A stretch of DNA of 64,000 nucleotides, from NCBI RefSeq assembly GCF_009695815.1, contig NZ_VUNE01000001.1:682001-746000 (forward strand), written 5' to 3'. This DNA is from Peptostreptococcus porci (GTDB lineage Bacteria; Bacillota; Clostridia; Peptostreptococcales; Peptostreptococcaceae). The position numbers were made by a program, and so were the translations under genes. Below the pieces are notes generated by a model, which ran no database searches, was not told the origin of the DNA, and was given only the letters and a program-made list of their open reading frames with translations. Shown here one piece after another: positions 1 through 9,124 of this stretch; positions within the stretch are counted from its first letter, which is position 1, and each line of letters starts with the position of its first letter.

Positions 1-1
1 A

Positions 2-133
2 AAAGCGACTTCAAAAAATAGAACAGTTCAGGTAACTGAGATTTCTATATATATTGTTACTTTGGCTGGATGGATATTTCTTTTCTTTGTAATACTAAAA
101 TTTAAAAAAATTCTTTTGAATAGGAGTGTATAA
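2..133 (+). CDS. C-terminal fragment of a membrane protein (5' end outside window)
   Basis: An open frame enters from the left edge and ends at TAA 131-133, giving 43 residues. It contains one strongly hydrophobic stretch of about 19 residues followed by a lysine-rich tail, the look of a final transmembrane helix with a positively charged cytoplasmic end. A strong hairpin terminator follows 27 bases later, which supports it being the true 3' end of a gene. Family and function cannot be told from this piece. Confidence 0.55.
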   Translation, partial: KATSKNRTVQVTEISIYIVTLAGWIFLFFVILKFKKILLNRSV

Positions 134-160
134 CCATTTATTTAATTTTGAGGTTATTTT

Positions 161-192
161 ACCGCAGATGTCGATTTATCTGCGGTTTTTTG
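161..192 (+). terminator. Rho-independent terminator of the upstream membrane protein gene
   Basis: A perfect 9-bp stem (ACCGCAGAT / ATCTGCGGT) with an 8-nt loop is followed at once by a run of Ts. It separates the edge gene from the ccpN-like unit. Confidence 0.85.
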
Positions 193-282
193 TTGTAAAG
201 AAGTATTTTTATAAAGAATCAACGTAAAATTGACTTTGAATTATATACAATAAATAAATATGTATTATTTTTATTTATACTA

Positions 283-311
283 TTGATTTAAATGAAACTT
301 AGTATTATAAT
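283..311 (+). promoter_or_regulatory. Candidate sigma-A promoter for the ccpN-ppdR-ppdK unit
   Basis: TTGATT (283-288), a 17-bp spacer and TATAAT (306-311) lie about 60 bp before the first gene. Spacing and -10 are ideal. Confidence 0.65.
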
Positions 312-371
312 ATACTATATAGAAATGGTATATCACATTTAGAAGAAGTTGTATATTATATTTGAAAGTAG

Positions 372-1010
372 GTGATTAATATTCAACTGAATGATAGACA
401 ATTGAAAATTATTGATATCGTCAAGTCGAATGAGCCGATTACAGGAGAAAGAATAGCTGATAAATTAAATGTAACCAGAGCGACTTTGAGGTCCGATCTA
501 GTGGTCTTGACTATGACAGGAATTTTAGATGCCAGACCAAAGGTGGGATATTTTTATGTCGGAGAAGGTAATTTTTCGAATGAAAGCACATCTTTTAAAC
601 AATTGAAGGTTTCTGATGTAATGGGAGTTCCTTTGACTGCGAGGCAGAGTGATACAGTTTATGATGTTATAGTTAATATTTTTTTAGAGGATTCCGGTGG
701 AGTATTTATTATCGATGATGATGATTACCTTTGTGGAGTTGTGTCTAGAAAAGATTTGTTAAAGGCTACAATGGGTAACAAGGATATAAAAAATGATCCG
801 ATTGGATTGGCTATGACTAGAATGCCAAATATTGCGACAGTTTTGGAAGACAATTCGATTGGCGATGCAGCTAGGATGCTGGTTACTAGAGAAGTCGATA
901 GTTTACCTGTCGTTAGGTATGAAGACGGAGATATTCACAAGATGAAGATAGTAGGAAAAATTTCAAAAACATCTATTACAAGACTTTTTTTAGAATTAAT
1001 GGATAAATAG
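372..1010 (+). CDS. ccpN: CcpN-like transcriptional regulator (HTH plus two CBS domains)
   Basis: Predicted repressor of 212 residues. The N-terminal ~60 residues form a winged helix-turn-helix (the segment from about residue 22 to 50 reads as the recognition unit), followed from about residue 77 by a pair of CBS domains, which in this family sense adenine nucleotides or other ligands. In Bacillus the CcpN regulator of gluconeogenesis sits next to yqfL, the PPDK/PEP-synthase regulatory protein, and the same neighbour follows here 45 bp downstream, with ppdK after it. It therefore probably controls PEP/pyruvate interconversion. The start is uncertain: GTG 372 lies on top of the AGGTG ribosome site (370-374), and an ATT at 381 has better spacing. 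Family identification is by domain layout and context. Confidence 0.8.
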   Translation: MINIQLNDRQLKIIDIVKSNEPITGERIADKLNVTRATLRSDLVVLTMTGILDARPKVGYFYVGEGNFSNESTSFKQLKVSDVMGVPLTARQSDTVYDVIVNIFLEDSGGVFIIDDDDYLCGVVSRKDLLKATMGNKDIKNDPIGLAMTRMPNIATVLEDNSIGDAARMLVTREVDSLPVVRYEDGDIHKMKIVGKISKTSITRLFLELMDK

Positions 1011-1055
1011 TCAAATTAAAAAGATAAATATAGATGTTAACGAAATGGAGGTATT

Positions 1056-1895
1056 ATGAATAAAAAAATGATGATTTTTATCATATCAGATTCACTTGGA
1101 GAAACGGCTAGGACTATAGCTAGAGCCTGTATTTCTCAATTTGAAAATAAAGATGAATGGGATATTAGAAGATATCCGTTTATAAATTCAACTGAATTAT
1201 TGAAGGAAGTTTTGGATGAGGCGAAAAAAAATGACGCTCTTGTTCTTTATAGCTTGGTAAGTGAGGAATTGGCAAATTATTCTGGAGACTACTGTATGGA
1301 AAATGGAATAGAGAGTGTCGATTTGTTATCAAGTATAATTCATAAAATGAGTACCAAATCGGACTCAAAGCCGCTTAGAGAAGCGGGGCTAATCAGAAAG
1401 ATGGACAAGTCATATTTTGAAAGAGTGGAAGCGATTGAGTTTGCCGTAAAGTATGATGATGGGAAGGATCCGAGGGGCCTACTGAAAGCTGACTTGGTTT
1501 TGGTAGGTATTTCTAGAACATCAAAGACTCCGTTGAGTATGTATTTGGCAAACAAACATATTAAGGTTGCTAATGTACCATTGGTTCCAGAAGTTCCTAT
1601 TCCAAAGGAGCTTGCAAATGTCGACCCTAGAAAAATAATAGGTCTGACGAACTCACCTGAAAAATTGAACACAATCAGAGTAGAGAGATTGAAGTCGATG
1701 GGACTTTCGGGCAGTGCAAATTATGCGAAGTTAGATAGAATATTAGAAGAGTTGGACTACTCCGAAGAGGTTATGAAGAATCTGAAATGCCCAGTGATAA
1801 ATGTAGCAAATAAAGCTATTGAGGAAACTGCTGGAATAATTTTGGATATTTTAAAAGAAAATGGAATGTCAATAATTAAAGATTACGATATTTAG
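1056..1895 (+). CDS. ppdR: Pyruvate, phosphate dikinase regulatory protein (PSRP/DUF299)
   Basis: Bifunctional serine/threonine kinase and pyrophosphorylase of 279 residues. In this family the enzyme switches PPDK off by ADP-dependent phosphorylation of the threonine two residues before the catalytic histidine, and back on by phosphorolysis. The N-terminus carries the typical SDSLGET segment (residues 12-18), and a P-loop-like GISRTSKTP lies at about residues 151-159, both hallmarks of the family. GGAGG precedes the ATG by a normal distance. The gene lies directly between the CcpN-like regulator and ppdK, 23 bp before the ppdK start, so regulator, modifying enzyme and target are co-transcribed. 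Bacillus orthologues are named yqfL. Confidence 0.95.
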   Translation: MNKKMMIFIISDSLGETARTIARACISQFENKDEWDIRRYPFINSTELLKEVLDEAKKNDALVLYSLVSEELANYSGDYCMENGIESVDLLSSIIHKMSTKSDSKPLREAGLIRKMDKSYFERVEAIEFAVKYDDGKDPRGLLKADLVLVGISRTSKTPLSMYLANKHIKVANVPLVPEVPIPKELANVDPRKIIGLTNSPEKLNTIRVERLKSMGLSGSANYAKLDRILEELDYSEEVMKNLKCPVINVANKAIEETAGIILDILKENGMSIIKDYDI

Positions 1896-1918
1896 TGTAT
1901 TTTTACAGGAGGAAAAAC

Positions 1919-4564
1919 ATGAGTACAAAATTTGTTTATAGTTTTGATGAAGGTAATAAGGACATGAGAAGCCTATTGGGTGGTAAGGGAGCGAATTTGG
2001 CAGAAATGACAAATATCGGTCTTCCTGTACCTCAAGGTTTCACTATTACTACTGAAGCTTGCAACGACTATTATGAAAATGATCACAAAATCAGAAAAGA
2101 AATATTGGATCAAATCGATGAAAAATTGGATCAATTGGAAAAAGAACAGGGAAAAACTCTTGGAGCTGAACAAAATCCATTGTTGGTATCTGTAAGATCA
2201 GGGGCAGTATTCTCAATGCCAGGTATGATGGATACAATATTAAACTTAGGTCTTAATGACACGAGTATCAAAGGGTTGATAGAATCAACTAACAACGAAA
2301 GATTTTCATATGACAGCTACAGAAGATTTATTCAAATGTTCTCAGATGTTGCGATGGAAGTACCAAAATACAAATTTGAAAATGTTTTAGAAAGAGTAAA
2401 GGAAGAAAAAGGGTACAAATTCGATACTGAATTAAGTATTGATGATTTGAAGGAAATCGTTGTAGAGTTCAAAAATATTTACAAAAAAGAAGTTGGAGAG
2501 GATTTCCCTCAAGATCCAAAAAAACAATTGCTGTTGGCGATTGAGGCAGTTTTCAGATCATGGAACAATCCTAGAGCAGTTGTTTACAGAAAATTAAATG
2601 ATATAGCAAATAATCTTGGTACTGCAGTAAACATTCAATCAATGGTATTTGGTAATATGGGTACTGATAGTGGAACTGGTGTTGCATTTACAAGAAATCC
2701 ATCAACTGGAGAAAACAAATTGTTTGGAGAGTATCTAATAAATGCACAAGGAGAAGATGTTGTTGCTGGAATCAGAACTCCTCAGAGTATAGATACATTA
2801 AAGAACGATATGCCTGAAATGTATAATCAATTTGTTGAAATAACACAGATTCTAGAAGGTCACTATAAAGATATGCAGGATATAGAGTTCACTATTGAAA
2901 AAGGAAAGCTTTACATACTTCAAACTAGAAATGGTAAGAGAACTGCAAAGGCCGCAATTAACGTGGTAGTTGATTTGGTAAATGCTGGAGTAATAGATAA
3001 GGAAGAGGCAATAATGAGAATAGAGCCAGGTCAATTGGATCAGTTACTTCATCCAACATTTGATCAGAAGGCACTTAAGTCGGCAGAATTGCTAGCAAAA
3101 GGTCTTCCTGCATCTCCAGGTGCAGCTTCAGGAAAGGTATATTTCCATGCTGATGATGTTGTTGAGCATGCAAAGCTTGGTGAAAAAACTTTATTGGTTA
3201 GACAGGAAACATCTCCAGAGGATATAGAAGGTATGGTAAGTTCAGAAGGTATATTGACTGCCAGAGGTGGTATGACTTCTCATGCGGCAGTTGTTGCTAG
3301 AGGTATGGGTAAATGCTGTGTTGCAGGCTGTGGCGAATTAAGAGTCGATGAAGCGGCAAAAGAAATAAGAGTTGGCGACAGAGTTATAAAAGAAGGACAA
3401 TTCATGTCAATTGATGGATCAACTGGCTGTGTATACCTTGGTTCAATAGAGATGACAAGCGTTGAAGTTGGAGGAAATTTCGGTGTATTTATGGGCTGGG
3501 TTGATGAGATCAGAGATATGAAGGTTAGAACAAACGCCGATAATCCAAGAGATGCAAAAAAAGCCATCGAGTTTGGAGCTGAGGGTATCGGTCTTTGTAG
3601 AACTGAGCATATGTTCTTTGAAGAAGAAAGAATACCAGCAGTTAGAGAAATGATCTTGGCTGATAATGTTGAAGACAGAGTAAAGGCATTGGACAAATTA
3701 CTTCCATTCCAAAGAGAAGATTTCCATGGTATATTCAAGGCAATGGATGGAAGACCTTGTAATATAAGACTATTGGATCCACCTCTACATGAGTTCTTGC
3801 CTCATGAAGATTCTGCAATAGAAGAATTGGCAAAACAAATGGGAATAAGACCTACTGAATTGAAGAAGAGAGTAGTGGATTTAGACGAATTCAACCCAAT
3901 GCTTGGTCATAGAGGTTGTAGATTGGCTGTAACGTATCCAGAAATCTGTGAAATGCAAGCAAGAGCAATAGCACAGGGGGCAATACTGGCAATGAAAGAT
4001 GGACACAAGGTAGTTCCGGAAATAATGGTGCCATTAATCGGAACTGTTAATGAATTAAAGATGCTTAGACCAATTATCGAGGAAGCAGTAAATTCTGAGC
4101 TTGAAAAAGCCGGCGTTGAGATGGATTACACTGTAGGTACTATGATAGAAATACCAAGAGCTTGTGTTACTGCTGATGAAATAGCAGAAGTTGCCGATTT
4201 CTTCAGTTTTGGAACAAACGACTTGACTCAAATGGGATTTGGATATTCTAGGGATGATGCTGGTAAGTTCTTGGGTGAATACGTTGATAAGGGTGTTCTT
4301 GAAAAAGATCCATTCCAAGTTCTTGATCAAAAAGGTATAGGAAAGCTTGTTGAAATGGCTGTAAAACTTGGAAGAGGTACTAATCCAGAATTGAAGTTAG
4401 GAATTTGTGGAGAACATGGTGGAGAACCTTCATCAGTTGAATTCTGCTACAATCAAGGCTTGAATTATGTTTCTTGCTCACCGTTCAGAGTACCAATTGC
4501 AAGATTAGCTGTTGCTCAATCAACAATTAAAAAGAGAAGTGGAGCAATTGAAAGAGATAAATAA
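1919..4564 (+). CDS. ppdK: Pyruvate, phosphate dikinase
   Basis: Interconverts pyruvate + ATP + phosphate and PEP + AMP + pyrophosphate in the cytoplasm; in anaerobes it serves PPi-dependent glycolysis or gluconeogenesis. The protein has 881 residues, the usual length. An N-terminal ATP-grasp domain is followed by the swivelling phosphohistidine domain with GGMTSHAA, in which the catalytic His is residue 455, and a TIM-barrel PEP/pyruvate domain with the C-terminal GICGEHGGEP segment (Cys830). Thr453, two residues before the histidine, is the expected target of the neighbouring PpdR. I chose ATG 1919 because AGGAGG at 1907-1912 is ideally placed; the frame is open back to GTG 1895, but that overlaps ppdR and lacks a ribosome site. 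A terminator follows. Confidence 0.97.
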   Translation: MSTKFVYSFDEGNKDMRSLLGGKGANLAEMTNIGLPVPQGFTITTEACNDYYENDHKIRKEILDQIDEKLDQLEKEQGKTLGAEQNPLLVSVRSGAVFSMPGMMDTILNLGLNDTSIKGLIESTNNERFSYDSYRRFIQMFSDVAMEVPKYKFENVLERVKEEKGYKFDTELSIDDLKEIVVEFKNIYKKEVGEDFPQDPKKQLLLAIEAVFRSWNNPRAVVYRKLNDIANNLGTAVNIQSMVFGNMGTDSGTGVAFTRNPSTGENKLFGEYLINAQGEDVVAGIRTPQSIDTLKNDMPEMYNQFVEITQILEGHYKDMQDIEFTIEKGKLYILQTRNGKRTAKAAINVVVDLVNAGVIDKEEAIMRIEPGQLDQLLHPTFDQKALKSAELLAKGLPASPGAASGKVYFHADDVVEHAKLGEKTLLVRQETSPEDIEGMVSSEGILTARGGMTSHAAVVARGMGKCCVAGCGELRVDEAAKEIRVGDRVIKEGQFMSIDGSTGCVYLGSIEMTSVEVGGNFGVFMGWVDEIRDMKVRTNADNPRDAKKAIEFGAEGIGLCRTEHMFFEEERIPAVREMILADNVEDRVKALDKLLPFQREDFHGIFKAMDGRPCNIRLLDPPLHEFLPHEDSAIEELAKQMGIRPTELKKRVVDLDEFNPMLGHRGCRLAVTYPEICEMQARAIAQGAILAMKDGHKVVPEIMVPLIGTVNELKMLRPIIEEAVNSELEKAGVEMDYTVGTMIEIPRACVTADEIAEVADFFSFGTNDLTQMGFGYSRDDAGKFLGEYVDKGVLEKDPFQVLDQKGIGKLVEMAVKLGRGTNPELKLGICGEHGGEPSSVEFCYNQGLNYVSCSPFRVPIARLAVAQSTIKKRSGAIERDK

Positions 4565-4650
4565 ACATATTTACCACTTAATTATCAGAAAATTTATCAT
4601 GAAATCAAGTAGTTGACTCAAAATACAAAAATATAATTTGCAATAGATTT

Positions 4651-4696
4651 ACCGTTGATCAGAGGTATATAAAGCCTTTGATTGACGGTATTTTTA
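4651..4696 (+). terminator. Terminator after ppdK
   Basis: A long hairpin whose arms start ACCGTTGATC and end TTGACGGT, with some G-U pairs, is followed by a T-rich run. It closes the ccpN-ppdR-ppdK unit. The rest of the 4565-4920 gap is AT-rich leader and promoter DNA; I saw no riboswitch in it. Confidence 0.8.
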
Positions 4697-4782
4697 TTTT
4701 GGATTTTAAAGTATAGAAAACATCTATACTTAGAATAAAAATATAATATTTTAAAAAATCTGAAAACTGTTGTATAGGCAAC

Positions 4783-4810
4783 TTGTTTATATAGATATTC
4801 ATATTATAAT
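4783..4810 (+). promoter_or_regulatory. Candidate distal promoter of the grd operon
   Basis: TTGTTT (4783-4788), a 16-bp spacer and TATAAT (4805-4810). The spacer contains ATATAGAT (4789-4796), the half-site of the palindrome found in front of the Crp-like gene at 9231. Transcription from here would give a leader of about 100 nt. Confidence 0.4.
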
Positions 4811-4866
4811 AATTTTAACAAAGTACATAATATATGCAAATGAAATATTAAATATAATTTTCTAAA

Positions 4867-4895
4867 TTGTTTAAAATATTTCTGTGAAATACAAT
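4867..4895 (+). promoter_or_regulatory. Candidate proximal promoter of the grd operon
   Basis: TTGTTT (4867-4872), a 17-bp spacer and TACAAT (4890-4895), just before the GGGGGTGG ribosome site of grdX. Start position would be about 4902, giving a very short leader. Confidence 0.45.
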
Positions 4896-4920
4896 TAAAA
4901 TAATATAAGGGGGTGGCATT

Positions 4921-5298
4921 ATGGATTTTACGATTGTTACGAATAATACAATTGTAAAAGATAATTATGAAAATATTATTTTTGTTGAAGGTGATTTTTT
5001 TGATGTGCTATTAGAAGTGAGAAACTATATTCATTTAGGTCATGAGCTTATATCATACCCTCTTGGCGCAAGCATCAGAATGATGTATTCTCCAATTCGG
5101 TCAATATTAATTAGTAAGGAATTGGAGAACATTGATGAAAACTCCATTGAAGTCATAGAAAACAGTATTGAAAAATACAAGATAACAATGGGAGAGAGAA
5201 ATGTAGACGTGAGAAATAGGAGAGACTATGAGGTTATTGATTATGAATTGATAAAGTCTGCAATAAGTGAAAACGATTTTATCAGTGAAATATTATAA
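4921..5298 (+). CDS. grdX: GrdX family protein
   Basis: A 125-residue protein that matches GrdX, a small protein of unknown function found at the head of glycine/sarcosine/betaine reductase loci. The recognisable part is the segment around residues 40-55 with the GHELISYPLGASIRM pattern, plus the position immediately before grdE and grdB. It is preceded by a strong GGGGGTGG ribosome site and is 22 bp upstream of the grdE start, so it should be the first gene of the operon. No signal peptide or membrane segment is visible. The biochemical role is not established in the family. Confidence 0.85.
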   Translation: MDFTIVTNNTIVKDNYENIIFVEGDFFDVLLEVRNYIHLGHELISYPLGASIRMMYSPIRSILISKELENIDENSIEVIENSIEKYKITMGERNVDVRNRRDYEVIDYELIKSAISENDFISEIL

Positions 5299-5320
5299 TT
5301 TACTAAAGGGGTGAAGTATT

Positions 5321-6607
5321 TTGAAACTAGAACTTAGAAAAATTCAAATCAACAATGTTGAATTTGGAAACGAGACAAAGGTTGATGGAACTACTTTATT
5401 TATCGATAAGGCTTCATTGATTGAAGAGCTGAAAAAAGTTCCAAATGTTAAAGAAATTAAAATCGATATTGCAAAGCCTGGTGAAAAGACTAGAATAATT
5501 CCAGTGAAGGATGTTATTCAACCTAGATTTAAGGTTGAGGGAGCTAGTGGATTTGCCGGTGTTACAAGTGATGTTGCTCAGTTAGGGAATGGTATTGCTA
5601 ATGTTCTTGAGGGAGTTGCTGTTGTTACAATTGGTGATATAGTTGGTTTCCAAGAGGGCATTATAGATATGTGGGGTGAAGGCGCAAAGTGGACTCCTTT
5701 CTCTAAAACAAATAACATAGTAGTAGACATAAGTGTCATCGATGGTTTGACGCCTCATGAACATGAAGAAACTTGTAGAATAATTGGTCTTAGAACTTCT
5801 GAGCTTGTCGGTATGGCAGCAAAGGATCTAACTTCTGATGAAGTCGAAGTGTATGAAATGGGCGACAATGATGAAGAAACTGAAAAATATCCTAATCTTC
5901 CAAAGGTTGTATATGCTGAAATGCTAATTTCACAGGGTCTTCTTCACGCAAGCTATATTTATGGTGTCGACTCTGCACATATACTTCCTACATTGATTTC
6001 TCCAAATGAAGAATTGGATGGAGCAGTAATAAGTGGTAACTGTGTTGCAGCTTGTGATAAGATAACAACTTACCAGCATCAAAATAATGCGGTAATAAAA
6101 GAGTTATATAAGTTACATGGAAAGGAAATAAATTTCCTAGGCGTTGTATTAGTTCCTGAAATGACAACTTTAAATGGAAAGTTCGTTTCTTGTGATTATA
6201 CTGCAAAGCTTTGTAAGATGCTTGGAGCAGACGGAGTGGTGGTATCCGAAGAAGGTTATGGAAATCCTGATTCAGATTTGGTGATGATTTGTTCAAGGTT
6301 AGAAAAGCAAGGAATAAAAACTGTATTGATAACAGACGAATGCTCTGGCTGGGATGGAATGAGTCAACCACTTACTGATATAGCAAAAGAAGCAGTGGCT
6401 GTTGTGTCTACGGGAAATGTTTCTCATGTTGTTGAACTTGGAAAAGCAGATAGGGTATTAGGTGATCCTGAAGCAGTTGCAAATATAGCTGGAGGATGGG
6501 CTGGTGCCTATAATAGTGAAGACGGAACAATGAAGTGTGAGTTAAATGCAGTAATAGGTGCAACTTCTGAAATTGGTACTCACAATGCAACAGTAGAACT
6601 TTATTAA
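5321..6607 (+). CDS. grdE: Glycine/sarcosine/betaine reductase component B, alpha/beta proprotein (GrdE type)
   Basis: Proprotein of 428 residues for the two non-selenium subunits of the substrate-specific component B. In this family the chain is cleaved at an internal cysteine, generating a pyruvoyl group that binds the amino group of the substrate. The cleavage motif GNCVAACDK is intact, with the key cysteine at residue 241, matching the known position near 242. The start is TTG 5321 after AAAGGGG. The gene lies 13 bp before grdB. No selenoprotein A or GrdC/GrdD gene lies alongside, so this may be a sarcosine- or betaine-type paralogue (GrdG or GrdI) rather than true glycine GrdE; sequence reading alone does not decide. 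Confidence 0.9.
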   Translation: MKLELRKIQINNVEFGNETKVDGTTLFIDKASLIEELKKVPNVKEIKIDIAKPGEKTRIIPVKDVIQPRFKVEGASGFAGVTSDVAQLGNGIANVLEGVAVVTIGDIVGFQEGIIDMWGEGAKWTPFSKTNNIVVDISVIDGLTPHEHEETCRIIGLRTSELVGMAAKDLTSDEVEVYEMGDNDEETEKYPNLPKVVYAEMLISQGLLHASYIYGVDSAHILPTLISPNEELDGAVISGNCVAACDKITTYQHQNNAVIKELYKLHGKEINFLGVVLVPEMTTLNGKFVSCDYTAKLCKMLGADGVVVSEEGYGNPDSDLVMICSRLEKQGIKTVLITDECSGWDGMSQPLTDIAKEAVAVVSTGNVSHVVELGKADRVLGDPEAVANIAGGWAGAYNSEDGTMKCELNAVIGATSEIGTHNATVELY

Positions 6608-6620
6608 GGGGGAAAATGAT

Positions 6621-7916
6621 ATGTCTGAAAAGAAAGTTTTATTTTATCTAAATCAGTTCTTTGGACAGATTGGTGGAGAAGACAAGGCTGGTATAGCTCC
6701 GATGTTCAAGGAAGGTGGAATTGGTCCATCTGAAGTATTTGCAAAATCGATATCAGAAGATGGAACATTAGTTGGTACTATTATATGTGGAGATAATTTC
6801 TTCAATGAAAATAAAGAAGAGTCTTTGGAATTTTTGAAGAAGGTATGCGAAGACGTAAAGCCTGATTTAGTTGTGGCTGGTCCGGCTTTCAATGCTGGTA
6901 GATATGGTATGGCTTGTTCAGGTGTGGCTGAGTTTTTCGAAAAAGAGGCAGGTATTCCAGTTGTTTCAGGTATGTATGAAGAAAATCCAGGTCTGGATTC
7001 TGCAAGAAAGGTCGCTTACGTCGTAAAAACTGGTGATTCAGCAGGTACAATGAGAAAAGCTCTTCCAAAGATGGTCGCAGTAGCCAAAAAAATACTTAAC
7101 GGAGAAGTGGTTAAACCAGATGTTGACGACTATTTTGCACAAGGAAAAAGGTTAACAGTATTTTCTGAAAAAACAGGCTCTCAAAGAGCAATAGAAATGC
7201 TGATGAAAAGACTTAATGACGAGTCGTTTACTACTGAGCTTCCAATGCCGGTATTTGATACTGTAGATCCGGCTCCTGCTATAAAAGATCTTTCAAATGC
7301 GACAATTGCACTGGTTACTACTGGTGGTATTGTACCTATGGGAAACCCTGATAGAATTCAATCAGCATCTGCTCAGAAATGGGGGAAATATGATATATCA
7401 AAATTAGATAAATTGGAGGGCAATTTCTGCACGATACATGGTGGATATGATCCAGTTTATGCGAATGAAATCCCAGATAGAGTCGTTCCATTGGATTCAC
7501 TTAAACAACTTGAAAAGGATGGAGTTATTGGAAGCGTGTACAAAGATTTCTATACTACAACTGGTACTGGTACTGCAATAGGTAATTCAATTGTATTCGG
7601 TAAAGAAATGGGAGAGGAATTGAAGGCTGCTGGTGTAGATGGTGTTATCCTAACTTCTACGTGAGGTACTTGTACACGTTGCGGTGCAACGATAGTAAAA
7701 GAAATAGAAAGATTTGGAATTCCAATTGTTCATATGGCAACAATTGTTACGATATCAAAATCTGTTGGAGCAAACAGAATAGTACCTACTATAGCGATAC
7801 CTTACCCAGTAGGTAATCCAGAAAAAGGCGAAAAGGAATTGGATTTAAGAAATTCACTTGTTGGCAAGGCGTTAGATGCTCTTACAACTGAAGTTGACGG
7901 ACCGACAATATTCTAG
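6621..7916 (+). CDS. grdB: Selenoprotein subunit of reductase component B (GrdB/GrdF/GrdH type), in-frame UGA = selenocysteine
   Basis: Selenium-containing subunit of the substrate-binding component B. It makes a carboxymethyl-selenoether that is passed to selenoprotein A and finally yields acetyl phosphate. The frame is interrupted by TGA at 7662-7664 (residue 348) and continues to TAG at 7916, for 431 residues in all. The TGA sits in the context TST-U-GTCTRCG, the conserved UxxC redox motif of this family at the known position near residue 350. A compact hairpin follows 12-27 nt downstream (separate entry). The TGA is therefore a selenocysteine codon and not a nonsense mutation. The cell must also encode SelA, SelB, SelC and SelD outside this window. 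Which amine is used (glycine, sarcosine, betaine) is open. Confidence 0.93.
7665..7691 (+). promoter_or_regulatory. Bacterial SECIS hairpin directing selenocysteine insertion in grdB
   Basis: Directly 3' of the UGA (7662-7664) is a 6-bp perfect stem CGTTGC (7677-7682) / GCAACG (7686-7691) with a GGT loop 18 nt after the UGA. Distance, short stem and G/U loop fit the bacterial SECIS read by SelB, and the element lies inside the coding sequence as expected. Confidence 0.75.
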
Positions 7917-7964
7917 TTAAATGACTATTAGAAGTTGACGAAGTAATGAAAATGGGTGATTTTT

Positions 7965-9059
7965 ATGACTAAAAAAAATGAAAAGGTAAGCACGAAAAAG
8001 GTTGTTAATTACGCTGGTGCATTCATTGCTCTATTAATAGGCTCTGGTTTCGCAACTGGCCAAGAAATTTTACAGTACTTTACAGCACTTGGGTATAAAG
8101 GCATTTTGGCAGTAATACTTTGCTTTATACTTTTGGCATATGTTGGACTTAGCTTTATATCTGCTGGATACAATAATAAGTTTGATACACCGAATGACAT
8201 TTATAGATATTATTGTGGAAAGGCTTTGGGAACGTTTTATGATTACTTTTCAGTATTCTTTATCTTCTTATCATATACGGTAATGATAGGTGGAGCCGGA
8301 GCAACTACTGCACAACATTACAATTGGTCGCCATATATTGGTGGAATACTAATGGGTGTTGTCGTAATCATCACAGCTATATTCGGTTTGAATAGGATAG
8401 TTGAAGTTATCGGTAACATTGGACCAGTAATAGTTGTAATTGCAATTTTCGTAGGTGGAGTAAGTATATTTACTCATTTAGATGGAATGAACACTGCGAA
8501 TGATGTTGTCAGAGATCTTGTGGCAAATAAGGAAATAAAGATAGCAAATCCAAATTGGCTGTTGTCTGCAGGATCATATGTGGGCTTCTGTATGTTATGG
8601 TTGGCTGCGTTTTTAGGTCAGATAGGAGCGAGTGCAAATAGTGATAAAGAAGGTAAATTAGGTGCATTTTGGGGTGCAACAGGATTTTCACTTGCTGTTT
8701 TGATAATGTCGCTTGGTATCTTCTTTTCAATAAGCACATTGAAAGGAAGTCAGATTCCAACGTTGATATTGGCTGGCGAAATTCATCCAATGCTTGCAAA
8801 TATATTTTCAGTAATAATACTTCTCGGAATATACACTACTTCTGTTCCATTATTGTGGTCGGTTGTATCTAGATTTGCAGAAGAAAAGACTCCGAAATTT
8901 AGAATGCTGTCAATTGTTCTTGGAGTAGTTGGTATGCTTGTAGGTCTAACGCTAAAGTTTGACACATTAGTAAATTATGTATATGTACTGAATGGATATG
9001 TTGGTTTAGTTCTATTATTTATCATGATTTTTAGATCTATTCAATGGAAGAAAATATAA
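7965..9059 (+). CDS. YkvI-family membrane transporter (LeuT-fold type)
   Basis: Integral membrane protein of 364 residues with about ten hydrophobic helices. The first helix carries the glycine-rich LIGSGFATGQE motif (about residues 23-33) typical of the YkvI branch of sodium-coupled, LeuT-fold transporters, whose substrates are mostly unknown. I prefer ATG 7965 because GGGTG precedes it by the right distance; the frame is open to GTG 7956, which overlaps that ribosome site. The gene lies 48 bp after grdB in the same direction and no terminator separates them. The likely job is import of the amine or amino acid reduced by the Grd enzyme, but this is inference from position. Confidence 0.75.
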   Translation: MTKKNEKVSTKKVVNYAGAFIALLIGSGFATGQEILQYFTALGYKGILAVILCFILLAYVGLSFISAGYNNKFDTPNDIYRYYCGKALGTFYDYFSVFFIFLSYTVMIGGAGATTAQHYNWSPYIGGILMGVVVIITAIFGLNRIVEVIGNIGPVIVVIAIFVGGVSIFTHLDGMNTANDVVRDLVANKEIKIANPNWLLSAGSYVGFCMLWLAAFLGQIGASANSDKEGKLGAFWGATGFSLAVLIMSLGIFFSISTLKGSQIPTLILAGEIHPMLANIFSVIILLGIYTTSVPLLWSVVSRFAEEKTPKFRMLSIVLGVVGMLVGLTLKFDTLVNYVYVLNGYVGLVLLFIMIFRSIQWKKI

Positions 9060-9124
9060 TAGAAGAATTGACGTAGCAAAAGCTTGCTTTTGAAAATACT
9101 TAATATAATTACTCTTGTTGAATT

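Noticed and set aside
4565-4920. Glycine riboswitch before the grd operon
   Set aside because: None of the conserved aptamer core sequences are present; the region is plain A/T-rich DNA with a terminator and promoters.
7662-7664. TGA inside grdB as a nonsense mutation or frameshift making a pseudogene
   Set aside because: The downstream sequence continues in the same frame with family-typical residues, and the TGA sits exactly at the known selenocysteine position with a SECIS-like hairpin.
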